Origin: JBGUXS01 sp045118155
Lineage (GTDB): Bacteria; Pseudomonadota; Alphaproteobacteria; CAAHEQ01; UBA3637
Direction: 5' to 3'
Assembly (NCBI GenBank): GCA_045118155.1
Contig: JBGUXS010000047.1
Location: 1 to 26,633 of the forward strand
Length of the DNA: 26,633 nt
Under the pieces are notes generated by a model. That model was given only the letters and a program-made list of their open reading frames with translations, was not told where the DNA came from and did not search any database. This document shows, piece by piece, positions 13,956-22,553 of this stretch (the stretch's first letter is position 1; every line of letters begins with the position of its first letter). The translations under genes and the position numbers were made by a program.

Positions 13956-16900
13956 TTAATGAGTTGCTTTTCTCTTAAACTTATGTTCTACAATTGTTTG
14001 TACCAACATATATAAAAGCGGGATGAACAAAAGTCCAATAAATGTTCCCATCAACATTCCATAGAATACGGGAACCCCCAAAGCCCGTCGACTAGAAGCC
14101 GCGGCGCCAGTTGCCACAATCAAGGGGAATACCCCCAAGATAAAGGTAAAAGCCGTCATTAAAACCGCTCTAAAGCGTTCACTTAAACCCTTTAAGGCCG
14201 AATCAGCAATAGAAGTGCCTTTTTTATGTTCCTCTTTGGCAAACTCTACGATTAAAATAGCGTTTTTACTGGCTAAACCAATGAGTAAGATAAGGCCAAG
14301 TTGTGCGTAAATGCTTAAGGGTAATCCCGTGATAAATAGGCCAACAAGTCCCCCCGTCATTGCAAAGATAATTGACATTAAAACGGGGATAGGAATCGTC
14401 CAACTTTCATACTGTGCCACCAAAAACAAATACGCAAACACAATCGCTAAGGCAATAAGCCCCCCTAGTTGTCCTTGATCTTGCTTTTCTTGAAAACTCA
14501 TGCTGGACCATTCATAACTATACCCACTTGGCAGGGTGTTTTCGGCCAATTTTTCTAAAGCCGTCATGGCTTGCCCTGTACTTGAAAAGGGCGACTGAAT
14601 CGCGGTAATAGCGGCCGCTGGATATTGGTTATAACGGGGAATTTGCCTTGGGGCTAAGGTGGGTTTGATATTAACGAACGTTTTTAAGGGAATCATCATC
14701 CCATTTTGATTGGGAACATATAAACCATCAAAACTGGCTAAATTCTTTCTATATTTCCAATCGGATTGAACCACCACTTTATTGACTTGAGTTCCAAAGT
14801 TAATGTCATTCACATATCCTGACCCTAGGTAATTTTCAAGGGCAGAAAAGATATTAGAAAGAGGAACATTCATAGATTCAGCCTTTGTTCGATCAATTTC
14901 AAGGAAGATATTCGGGGAGGAAGCCGTAAAGGATGTAAAGGCATAAAAAATATTTGGATCTCGCCGAATCGCATCTAAAAAGTTTAATGTGGTAGCTTCT
15001 AATTTCGTATAGTCCATATCATCTAGGGCTTGCAATCTAAAATCAAGCCCCCCAGAAATCCCAAGACCTGGAATAGCTGGCATTTCTATCAGTTGAAATT
15101 CAGCCTCTGGTACAGCAGCTAATTTGGCTTTTAGCTGATTTAAAATCGCGGTAGAATGAAGATCTGGTGCCTTTCGTTGATCCCAAGGATATAAACTAAT
15201 AAAGGAAAAGCCTAAGTTTTCTCCATCACCAGACATTAAGCTCATCCCACTAATAGTCATAACATTTTTTACCCCTGCTTGAGCCCGCACAATAGGTTCA
15301 ATTTTTCTAAGAACTTCTTGGGTACGGATAGCCGATGCCCCTTCAGGAAGTTGCACATTCATCATGATAAAGCCTTGGTCTTCATCTGGAATAAAAGAAG
15401 TTTTAGTTAGTTTCATTGTGAAGAAAGAAATCCCAACAAAAATGAAAAAAACTAAGGCAATTGTTCCTAAACTGGTTGCTAATTTTCCCGCCGTGGAATG
15501 ATATTTATTGGCACTTTTGGCCAAAATTTTATTAAATGTTTTTAAAATTGGAAAGCGTGTTTCCTTTGTGGGACGTAAAATGGTAGCACAAATAGCTGGG
15601 GATAACGTCAAGGCGTTTAATGTTGAAAAACATACTGCCGCCGAAATGGTAACGGCAAATTGCTGATAAATTTTACCCGTAATCCCCCCTAAAAAGGCAA
15701 TGGGCACAAAGATGGCTAATAACACCAAGGTGGTGGCAATTAGGGCCCCTGAAATTTCTTCCATCGTTTGTAAGGTGGCATCACGCCCAGATTTATGTTC
15801 TTTATCCATTAAATATACCACCCGTTCTACAACACAAATGGCATCATCCACGACCACCCCAATGGCAAGGACTAAGCCGAATAGTGTGAACATGTTAATG
15901 GAATAACCTAAGGCCGCCATGACCATAAACGTGGCAAGAAGTGAAACCGGAATTGTCAAAGTCGGTACCAACGTGGCGCGCAGGTCTTGTAAGAACAGAT
16001 AGCACACGAAAATCACCAAAGCAAATGTTAAAACCAAAGTCCATGTTACTTCGGCAATAGCCGCCTTAATAAAGTCTGTTGTATCTACGTTAATGTTATA
16101 GGCAAAATCATCTGGAAATTCCTTGGCAAGACGTTTTAGTTCTTTTTTTAGCCCTTTCATGGTACTAAGGGCGTTTGCCCCCGATGTTAGGTTAATCGCC
16201 ATAGCCACCGATGGCGCCCCTTCAAATTGAGAATCATGGGCGTAATTTTCGGACCCAACTTCAATACGGGCGACATCTTTTAGGCGTACCAAGCCACCTT
16301 GTTTGTTTGTACGCACAATAATATTTTCAAAATCTTGAACGGTATTAATTCGGCCTTGGGTTTGCAGGGAAAAGACCATACTTTCTGTACCGTCATTAGG
16401 TTGGGCACCTAATTTTCCCAAAGATGGCTGATAGTTTTGACTGGAAATTGCGGATTTAATGGCGGCCACCGGTAAGTCTAACGAGGCAATCTTATCGGCA
16501 TCCAACCAAATTCGCATACTTTTTTTTGCCCCATAAATATTCACTTGTCCAACGCCGTTTACCCGTGAAAGAGGTTTTTTGACGTTGTTTTCCAAATAGT
16601 CATTCATATCTTGTGGGCTTAGGGTACCTTTGGGGGACATAAAACTGACAAACGCTAAAATACTGGACGACATCCGATTGACTTGCACCCCTTGTCGTTG
16701 GACTTCTTGGGGAAGGGTGGCTAAAATTTGTGAGACCCGGTTTTGAACTTTTACCTGGGCCGTGTCGGGGTCAATCCCTGTTTTAAAGGTAATGGTCAAG
16801 GCATAGCGACTATCCGAGGAAGTTGACGCCATATACAACATATCTTCCACCCCATTGATCCCTTCTTCAATAGGAATCCCAACTGTTTTTGCAATTGTAT

Positions 16901-17066
16901 CTGCACTTGCCCCAGGATAACCAGCACTTACCCGAATTTCAGGGGGGGTAATTTCTGGGTATAAGGCAATGGGTAAAGATAATAGGCATATCATCCCAGC
17001 AATACTTAATACTAAAGAAATCACAACGGCAAAACGGGGTCTAAAAATAAAGAAACGTGAAAACAT
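13956..17066 (-). CDS. RND multidrug efflux permease (HAE-1 family, AcrB/MexB-like)
   Basis: This 1036-residue inner-membrane proton-driven pump has the usual length for HAE-1 (about 1030-1050). It starts with the typical helix and periplasmic entry (MFSRFFIFRPRF, then IALYPEITPPEI). The proton-relay residues are in place: the Asp pair D407-D408 in GVVVDDAI of TM4, and K934 in GLASKNAILIVEF of TM10. Two periplasmic loops of about 300 residues follow TM1 and TM7, as in the family. It should form a trimer and expel drugs or other amphipathic compounds through a TolC-type channel. It lies 10 bases after the membrane fusion protein gene, with AAGGGGGG as ribosome binding site. The substrate cannot be read from the sequence. 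Confidence 0.95.
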   Translation of the reverse strand: MFSRFFIFRPRFAVVISLVLSIAGMICLLSLPIALYPEITPPEIRVSAGYPGASADTIAKTVGIPIEEGINGVEDMLYMASTSSDSRYALTITFKTGIDPDTAQVKVQNRVSQILATLPQEVQRQGVQVNRMSSSILAFVSFMSPKGTLSPQDMNDYLENNVKKPLSRVNGVGQVNIYGAKKSMRIWLDADKIASLDLPVAAIKSAISSQNYQPSLGKLGAQPNDGTESMVFSLQTQGRINTVQDFENIIVRTNKQGGLVRLKDVARIEVGSENYAHDSQFEGAPSVAMAINLTSGANALSTMKGLKKELKRLAKEFPDDFAYNINVDTTDFIKAAIAEVTWTLVLTFALVIFVCYLFLQDLRATLVPTLTIPVSLLATFMVMAALGYSINMFTLFGLVLAIGVVVDDAICVVERVVYLMDKEHKSGRDATLQTMEEISGALIATTLVLLAIFVPIAFLGGITGKIYQQFAVTISAAVCFSTLNALTLSPAICATILRPTKETRFPILKTFNKILAKSANKYHSTAGKLATSLGTIALVFFIFVGISFFTMKLTKTSFIPDEDQGFIMMNVQLPEGASAIRTQEVLRKIEPIVRAQAGVKNVMTISGMSLMSGDGENLGFSFISLYPWDQRKAPDLHSTAILNQLKAKLAAVPEAEFQLIEMPAIPGLGISGGLDFRLQALDDMDYTKLEATTLNFLDAIRRDPNIFYAFTSFTASSPNIFLEIDRTKAESMNVPLSNIFSALENYLGSGYVNDINFGTQVNKVVVQSDWKYRKNLASFDGLYVPNQNGMMIPLKTFVNIKPTLAPRQIPRYNQYPAAAITAIQSPFSSTGQAMTALEKLAENTLPSGYSYEWSSMSFQEKQDQGQLGGLIALAIVFAYLFLVAQYESWTIPIPVLMSIIFAMTGGLVGLFITGLPLSIYAQLGLILLIGLASKNAILIVEFAKEEHKKGTSIADSALKGLSERFRAVLMTAFTFILGVFPLIVATGAAASSRRALGVPVFYGMLMGTFIGLLFIPLLYMLVQTIVEHKFKRKATH

Positions 17067-17076
17067 AATGCCCCCC

Positions 17077-18201
17077 TTATTGTGCCGCCGTTGATTTGAT
17101 TTTTTGCCCGGTGTGGACTTTTTGGGCCCCCGATAAGATGATGATATCTTCCGCCGTTAACCCTTTTTCAACAATATAGAAATTTTCATAAGCAGGACCA
17201 ATTTCTATATATTGTTGGATGGCACTGTCCCCGACGGCTTTCATCACGTACTTGCCATTGGCATCTTGCAAAACCGCTGTTTGTGGAACCAACAGGGCTT
17301 GTTGTTCATTTTGAAGATTCATTAAGACTGTTACATAATTTCCTGGGGTTAACAGGCCATCTGCATTATCATATTCAATATAAACAGGTAAAGTGGCTGT
17401 TGTTTTATCAATTTCATTGCCAGTAAAGATTGCGTTAGGTTTAATGTTTAAAATTTGTCCATCTGACAGCATCAATTTAACTTGTAAATTCAGAGTTTCC
17501 CCTTTTTGGATTCGGGTATAGACATCTAAATTTTCCTTGTCCGTGATTGAAAAAGTAATCCGGATAGGATTTGTTTGTACAAGGCGGGCAAGGGAAGAAA
17601 CTTGACTGCTGACATAATTACCTTTTGTAATCAATGCTTTTCCAATACGACCTGTAATAGGAGCGGTTAAGACCGTGTGTTCTAGATCTAATTTTGCTAG
17701 TTTTAAATCGGCTTCGGCTTTTTTAATGGCTGCCCGAGCTTGCATTAAGTTGCTTTCGGCAATTTCCAATTCGGCCTTGGGTAAAAACTTTTGGTTATAG
17801 AGTTTTTCTTGCCGAGTATAGTCATTTTGAATTTGGGTAACATTGGCCCGTGCTTTGTCCAAGGCAGCTTCGGCGGCCTCAACATTGGCTTGATACTTAT
17901 CTTGTTCAATGATGAACAAGGTTTCGCCTTCTTGTACCTTAGATCCATCTTGAAACAGCACTTGTTCCACGGTGCCAGTGACTTGCGGTTTGATATCTAC
18001 GGCATTAATGGGTTCTACCAAGGCAATAAAACTTTTGCTAGGCGTAATATCTTTCTGGGTAAGGGGACCTGTGAGGACATAGGTTTCCCCCGCACCGGCT
18101 AACATCGCCATTGGCGCCATTCCTTTTTTTAAGCCGAAATAATAGCCCCCATAGGTGCCTGCTATTAACAGAGCGATTATTAAAATCAGTTTCTTTACCA
18201 T
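17077..18201 (-). CDS. RND efflux periplasmic adaptor (membrane fusion protein, AcrA-like)
   Basis: I chose ATG 18201, which has AGGAGG just upstream. The TTG one codon before it is less likely. This gives 374 residues. An N-terminal membrane anchor (about 3-20) takes the place of the lipoprotein signal found in AcrA. The split biotinyl-lipoyl-like domain appears as INAVDIKPQVTGTVEQVLF near residue 70 and as LEHTVLTAPITGRIGK near 175. A coiled-coil hairpin of about 85 residues lies between, rich in Ala/Lys/Glu. The beta-barrel and membrane-proximal domains follow. It bridges the RND permease to the outer-membrane channel. It is the first gene of the two-gene operon, with its own promoter facing away from the TolC-like gene. 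Confidence 0.93.
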   Translation of the reverse strand: MVKKLILIIALLIAGTYGGYYFGLKKGMAPMAMLAGAGETYVLTGPLTQKDITPSKSFIALVEPINAVDIKPQVTGTVEQVLFQDGSKVQEGETLFIIEQDKYQANVEAAEAALDKARANVTQIQNDYTRQEKLYNQKFLPKAELEIAESNLMQARAAIKKAEADLKLAKLDLEHTVLTAPITGRIGKALITKGNYVSSQVSSLARLVQTNPIRITFSITDKENLDVYTRIQKGETLNLQVKLMLSDGQILNIKPNAIFTGNEIDKTTATLPVYIEYDNADGLLTPGNYVTVLMNLQNEQQALLVPQTAVLQDANGKYVMKAVGDSAIQQYIEIGPAYENFYIVEKGLTAEDIIILSGAQKVHTGQKIKSTAAQ

Positions 18202-18223
18202 CAAACCCTCCTAATTTTTAAGA

Positions 18224-18253
18224 AGTATAGCATATTTTCTCCTTTGTGTGCAA
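18224..18253 (-). promoter_or_regulatory. Promoter of the adaptor-permease operon
   Basis: On the minus strand, TTGCAC (18253-18248) is followed by 18 bases and TATACT (18229-18224), preceded by an extended -10 TGC. It stands back to back with the promoter at 18262, only eight bases away, so a regulator bound here could control both directions. Confidence 0.75.
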
Positions 18254-18261
18254 CTTTTTTC

Positions 18262-18290
18262 TTGCAAATATAAAAAAAAGTGCCTAAACT
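18262..18290 (+). promoter_or_regulatory. Promoter of the TolC-like gene
   Basis: TTGCAA (18262-18267), 17 bases, then TAAACT (18285-18290). The -35 neighbourhood CTTGCAAA plus TATAAAAAA recurs upstream of glgP at 22502. Confidence 0.6.
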
Positions 18291-18313
18291 TGCCCCCATT
18301 GAAGGAGGCGTGC

Positions 18314-19651
18314 ATGAAGGGACTTTTTATCGCAGGGACGGCGTTGTTATTGTCTTTCGGGGCTTATGCTTTGGACCCCTTGTCGGTGTACGCTTTAAAG
18401 GCCCCCAAAGGATGCTTAGATCATATTAAAACCGCGGATGTTTTGGATTTACCCACCTTGATTCAAATCGGGATTTGTAATAACCCCACTTTGAATAAAG
18501 AATTTATGGCGGTCAAAGCATCGGAAGCTTCTTTGGGAAGTGCTAGAGGGACTTATTTACCGGATGTGACGGCGTCGGGCAATATCGGGAAGAAAAAGAC
18601 AAAAGTGGAAAAAAGTTCGTCTAACAGCACTAATCCGTATGGGGGAAATATTGCCCTTAGTTGGTTGCTGTATGACTTTGGGGGACGGTCGGCCACTACC
18701 AAACAAACTAAGAATTATTTGGAGGCGGCTGCCTTTACGTATAACGCCGCTTTGCATGATTTGGTCTTGAGTGTGAATAAGGCCTATTTTGACCTGTTAT
18801 CAAACGAGGCTGTTTTAAAAAGCGCCCAAGAAACGGTGAAATCTTATAAGAAATCCTATGAAGAAACATCTAAGCGCTATGATTTAGGGATGGTATCCCT
18901 CAGTGATAAATTGTTGGCTAAAACGACGTACCAGAAATCGGAACTGGATGTGATTACGGCGCAAAATGCTTTGGAAAAAGCTGGGGCCAATTTGGCAACG
19001 TTGTTAAATTTGCCGACAGATACGAAGTTTAAGCTAAAAGAACCCAAAAAGGATAAGGATTTTGCAAAACTAGAAAAAGAAATGACGGTGCAAGAAATGA
19101 TGAAGACCGCTGTGGAGATTCGGCCAGAACTAAAAAGTGCGATGAGTGCTGAAGAAGCCGCCCGTCAAGGAATTTACATTGCCCGTGCTGGCCATTTCCC
19201 GAAAATTTCCTTAGAAGGGGCTTTAAGTTATAACGATGAATGGAAAGGCACATCCCCATATCAGCGTGGCAGTTCCATTGGCCTTGGGGCATCTGTCCCC
19301 TTATTTAATGGGTTTTCAACAAGCTATGGGGTAGATAAAGCCCGTTATGCGTACGAGGGTGCCCAAGCCCAAACTTTGGCGTTAACCGATGCGGTAAAAG
19401 AAGAAGTGTATGCTGCCTATCAAGATTACAAGACGGCCGTGTCCTCCTATAAAGTTAATCGTCAAGTCTTAGAAAGTGCTAAGGAAAGTGATCGTGTATC
19501 TTTTGCTTCCTATCAAGCGGGAAAAGAAAGTATTTTGAACTTGTTAACGGCACAAGCACAATTAGCTTCTGCCCGAAAAGAAGTGGTGGTATCGTTCTAT
19601 AATGTGATGATTTCAAAGGCCAATTTGTATCGTGCTATTGGCCAATTTTAA
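18314..19651 (+). CDS. TolC-family outer-membrane efflux protein
   Basis: I chose ATG 18314 (445 aa), which has AAGGAGG five bases upstream and yields a clean signal peptide (MKGLFIAGTALLLSFGAYA, cut before LDPLS). The longer reading from 18248 would begin inside the promoter region. The protein has the TolC plan of two repeated helical halves with outer-membrane beta strands: GNIALSWLLYDFGGRSATTK in the first half and GSSIGLGASVPLFNGFSTSY in the second. Long coiled-coil helices lie between. TolC proteins form trimeric channels through the outer membrane and periplasm. The divergent neighbours are the matching adaptor and permease, so a complete efflux machine is encoded here. 14 bases after the stop comes a small membrane protein gene. 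Confidence 0.93.
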   Translation: MKGLFIAGTALLLSFGAYALDPLSVYALKAPKGCLDHIKTADVLDLPTLIQIGICNNPTLNKEFMAVKASEASLGSARGTYLPDVTASGNIGKKKTKVEKSSSNSTNPYGGNIALSWLLYDFGGRSATTKQTKNYLEAAAFTYNAALHDLVLSVNKAYFDLLSNEAVLKSAQETVKSYKKSYEETSKRYDLGMVSLSDKLLAKTTYQKSELDVITAQNALEKAGANLATLLNLPTDTKFKLKEPKKDKDFAKLEKEMTVQEMMKTAVEIRPELKSAMSAEEAARQGIYIARAGHFPKISLEGALSYNDEWKGTSPYQRGSSIGLGASVPLFNGFSTSYGVDKARYAYEGAQAQTLALTDAVKEEVYAAYQDYKTAVSSYKVNRQVLESAKESDRVSFASYQAGKESILNLLTAQAQLASARKEVVVSFYNVMISKANLYRAIGQF

Positions 19652-19665
19652 AAGGAGGAAATAAA

Positions 19666-20160
19666 ATGACATGGTATCAAACTGGAATGAAATTTGTAAA
19701 AGATTGGGGCATTAGAATATACGAAGCGGTGAAAAGTTTTTTTGGAAAAGTCCTGACAAAGGAAGCTGCTCAAGAAAGTTATGGTTGGTTGGCCTTGAAG
19801 GGGGCAGGAATTGCTGCTGGAACAATGTTGCTTGGGCGACTATGGACCAAAGGGGTGGATAAAATCTTGGGCGTTAAAGAAAATTCTGGATTTTTTAAAA
19901 AGTACATTTTGGCTCTGCCTTTAAAAATTGTAGGATATGTGCTGGCGGCTTTAGGTTCGGCCTTGACCTTGGGGTACTTACCAAAATGGCTTGGGGTGGA
20001 TGCGGAAAATGTCACCGCTGGTAACCCAAGACGTGTGACAGCAGGGGGCGTTGCCCGTAAAGGAATGGAAAAGAGTAAAGCCGTGGCCGATAATCTTCTA
20101 AGTGCTGGTCGTGAAAATGGTGGCCGGTCACGTGGAAAATCTGGGCGAGAACACGAATAA
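19666..20160 (+). CDS. Small membrane protein following the TolC-like gene, unknown
   Basis: This 164-residue protein is not one I recognise. AAAGGAGG lies just before its ATG, and it is separated from the TolC-like gene by 14 bases, so the two are cotranscribed. There are two hydrophobic stretches: GWLALKGAGIAAGTMLLGRL (about 40-59) and YILALPLKIVGYVLAALGSA (about 85-104). The latter continues as a Gly/Leu-rich stretch. The C-terminal 50 residues are Gly/Arg/Lys-rich and probably disordered in the cytoplasm. Its place in the efflux operon suggests an accessory or assembly role, but nothing in the sequence proves it. A terminator follows. Confidence 0.7.
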   Translation: MTWYQTGMKFVKDWGIRIYEAVKSFFGKVLTKEAAQESYGWLALKGAGIAAGTMLLGRLWTKGVDKILGVKENSGFFKKYILALPLKIVGYVLAALGSALTLGYLPKWLGVDAENVTAGNPRRVTAGGVARKGMEKSKAVADNLLSAGRENGGRSRGKSGREHE

Positions 20161-20180
20161 AGGAATATCAGTCATATTAG

Positions 20181-20219
20181 ATAAAATGTCATCTTTTGAA
20201 AGATGGCATTTTATTTTTA
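20181..20219 (+). terminator. Rho-independent terminator after the TolC operon
   Basis: ATAAAATGTCATCTTT (20181-20196) pairs with AAAGATGGCATTTTAT (20199-20214) with one T-G wobble, and a T-rich tail follows. A second small stem, CCAGTG/CACTGG (20248-20264), lies nearer the convergent gene and may serve either strand. Confidence 0.88.
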
Positions 20220-20297
20220 TTCTCATTATTTAGACATATCAAATTTACCAGTGCCCATCACTGGCTAGTTTTTAACTATTTAAGGAAAAGTGAGGGA

Positions 20298-21770
20298 TTA
20301 TTTTTTGAAAATATCGGCCAAAACCATATAGACCCGCCCAATATCCGACCCCAATAATAAATTTAAGAGTAGGGGGTCTTGTCCGGGTTTTGTCATTTGG
20401 GAAGATAAGGCCTCAAACCCATTCATGTACTGAGAAACTGCCATTTTAAAAGCCGGATTTTGAGTATGTAAAGCCCGAATTTTTTGTGCTGTTGAAGTGG
20501 AAATTTCCTTGGTGATGTGACGCATGAAGACTGCCTTATCCCCAGCATAATACTTTTCCCATAATGCCTCTTGATTTTTGGGCGTGAAAATTTTTGCCAT
20601 ATCCACTGAACACGTTTGTAACCCGTCTAAAACGACTTTGGCTTCCTTTAAAAAGAGATCGGATGATAAAACGGACGTTTTTTTATGGGGTGTACTGACC
20701 CCTTCAGCAGAGGTAGTTATTGCTTCGGTTAAAGTATTTAAATGCCCTTGAAGTTGTTCCATAACGGCTTTTAAATGATCGGCCTTAGTATCAAATAAGG
20801 CCCCTGCTTCGTTTAGGTGAAAAATACTTTCGTCGGCTTGATGAAATAAACTTTGGGCGTTTTCATTAAATGTTTTTTCCACCAAAGCAAACCGCTGAGT
20901 GGTTTTATCAACCTCTTGTCCCAACAACAAGCCGTGGGCTTTGAACGCTTCAATGACTTTGGCCGTTTCTTCCAATAGGCGCGCTTGTTGTTCTTGGGTT
21001 GTGGTTTGATAGGATGTGATGACTTTTTCAAGTTGTTGCGTCCCAGATTGCAAAGCCCCTGAAATCCCTTGAACTTTGGTTAAGGCCGCGGCAGTACGGG
21101 TGGTGATATTTTCCATTGCATGCGTGCGGTTAGCAATATCATCAATGTTTTGGGTGAGATCTTTACTTAAAGCCCCAATCGTTCCTACACTGGATGCCGT
21201 TACTTTTTCTAGGGCTGCCGTTTGTGTGGTAAGCATATCTGTTGCTTTATGTGTTTCTTGTGTTAGGGTTTGTACATGTGTGGAAAATGTTTGTAGGGCC
21301 CCAAAAGTTTTGGTGTCAATATGACGCATCAGTTTATCTAGTTCTTGATGCCAATTGGTTAATCCCCCACTGATTTCGGTGGTTTGTTTTTCCAAGGCCT
21401 TTAAGACATTGTGGAAAGATTTTAAGTTGTCTTGTAATTCCGTCGTTAATGTTTTTGTGTACACAGCCGAGGTCGCATCTGGATAAACTAATCCTTTAAT
21501 ATAATTCTGTAAGATTTTGGTTTCATTTGCTAATTTTTCATCTCTATCAAAATATTGACCTACCAAAAAAGCGATAAGAATAGGTAAGGCCAGGCCACAT
21601 AAACTGCCCACGAATTCGGCCGGTGTTAAATCGTGCCGATGAGAAAACCAAGCTGAATGCCACAGGTAATCCAACACGACAAGACCCCATAAAACGGAAA
21701 ACCCTAGGGCGATCCAATTGCCTTTAGAAAAAAAAGTTCTAGTGTTTTTGGATGTTGGAATATAAGGCAT
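20298..21770 (-). CDS. Two-TM coiled-coil membrane protein, unknown
   Basis: This 490-residue protein has two N-terminal membrane segments (about residues 19-38 and 52-72), joined by a short loop containing WHSAWFSHRHDLT. Then comes a long predicted coiled coil rich in Thr/Gln/Leu (about 80-350) and a compact C-terminal domain (about 375-490) ending in LLLGSDIGRVYMVLADIF. The coiled coil resembles the cytoplasmic arms of chemoreceptors only in composition. I see no MCP signaling hairpin and no HAMP domain. Proteins of this plan are found in alphaproteobacteria with poorly known roles, and a scaffold or polarity role is a guess. The ATG at 21770 has AAGGA seven bases upstream. It is divergent from maf. 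Confidence 0.75.
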   Translation of the reverse strand: MPYIPTSKNTRTFFSKGNWIALGFSVLWGLVVLDYLWHSAWFSHRHDLTPAEFVGSLCGLALPILIAFLVGQYFDRDEKLANETKILQNYIKGLVYPDATSAVYTKTLTTELQDNLKSFHNVLKALEKQTTEISGGLTNWHQELDKLMRHIDTKTFGALQTFSTHVQTLTQETHKATDMLTTQTAALEKVTASSVGTIGALSKDLTQNIDDIANRTHAMENITTRTAAALTKVQGISGALQSGTQQLEKVITSYQTTTQEQQARLLEETAKVIEAFKAHGLLLGQEVDKTTQRFALVEKTFNENAQSLFHQADESIFHLNEAGALFDTKADHLKAVMEQLQGHLNTLTEAITTSAEGVSTPHKKTSVLSSDLFLKEAKVVLDGLQTCSVDMAKIFTPKNQEALWEKYYAGDKAVFMRHITKEISTSTAQKIRALHTQNPAFKMAVSQYMNGFEALSSQMTKPGQDPLLLNLLLGSDIGRVYMVLADIFKK

Positions 21771-21844
21771 GATAAAATCCTTGGTTAAAATTTACTCTTT
21801 CTTAAGAATATTATTTTTTTAGAAAAATGCAAGAACAATATGTT

Positions 21845-21873
21845 TTGACTTTTATGGGTAAAAAAGATAAGAT
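21845..21873 (+). promoter_or_regulatory. Promoter of maf
   Basis: TTGACT (21845-21850), 17 bases, then TAAGAT (21868-21873), about 30 bases before the maf start. Confidence 0.7.
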
Positions 21874-21905
21874 GATAAAAACGTTAAGCAAGAAAGGAAA
21901 AATCT

Positions 21906-22487
21906 ATGTTTATATGGCCCCTAAAAAAGGAATTTGTTTTGGCATCAGCATCCCCCCGACGTTTGGAATTATTAAAAACCATTGGGATAATTCCTAAAGA
22001 AATTATCCCCGCGAAAATTGATGAAACCCCAAGGGCTAAAGAAACTCCAAAATTATACGCTAAACGAATGGCGGAAGAAAAAGCCCTTTGCGTTCACCAC
22101 TTACATCCAGATGTTTATGTGTTGGCGGCCGATACAGTCGTGGGGGTAGGACGCCGTATTTTGCAAAAACCGACATCCCAAGAAGAAGCGCTTAGTCATT
22201 TAAAATTGCTATCGGGTCGCCGTCATCGGGTTTATTCTGGGGTGTGTTTAGTGGGGCCAGATGGGAAGTTCCATACGAAAATTGTGACAACAATGGTGGT
22301 TTTTGGAACTTTGGATGGGCAAAGTCTGAAAGAGTTAATTGCGTGTGATGAATGGCGTGATGCCGCCGGATCGTATAAAATTCAAGGTTTGGCTGGGGCG
22401 TTTGTACGGGAAATTGTGGGCTCTTACAGTTCGGTCGTGGGGTTGCCCCTTAGGGAAACGCTGAATTTATTACGTTTTTATCTTTAA
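21906..22487 (+). CDS. maf: Maf family nucleoside triphosphate pyrophosphatase
   Basis: Maf proteins hydrolyse dTTP/UTP or modified nucleotides to the monophosphate plus pyrophosphate and have been linked to septum control. The 193 residues match the family length. The N-terminal signature FVLASASPRRLELLK is at about residues 10-24. ADTVVG at about 75-80 carries the conserved catalytic aspartate. The later motif GSYSSVVGLPL near the end is intact. The ATG has AAGAAAGGA upstream. Which of the two Maf subtypes (YhdE-like, acting on dTTP/UTP, or YceF-like, acting on m7GTP) this is cannot be settled by eye. glgP follows after 66 bases. Confidence 0.93.
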   Translation: MFIWPLKKEFVLASASPRRLELLKTIGIIPKEIIPAKIDETPRAKETPKLYAKRMAEEKALCVHHLHPDVYVLAADTVVGVGRRILQKPTSQEEALSHLKLLSGRRHRVYSGVCLVGPDGKFHTKIVTTMVVFGTLDGQSLKELIACDEWRDAAGSYKIQGLAGAFVREIVGSYSSVVGLPLRETLNLLRFYL

Positions 22488-22553
22488 AAATACACTTTTT
22501 ACTTGCAAAGTATAAAAAAGGGGCGAAAATAAGCCCATAAAAAAGGAGACACA

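Noticed and set aside
18248..18313. Longer N-terminus of the TolC-like protein starting at 18248
   Set aside because: It covers the promoter, lacks a ribosome binding site and would bury the signal peptide.
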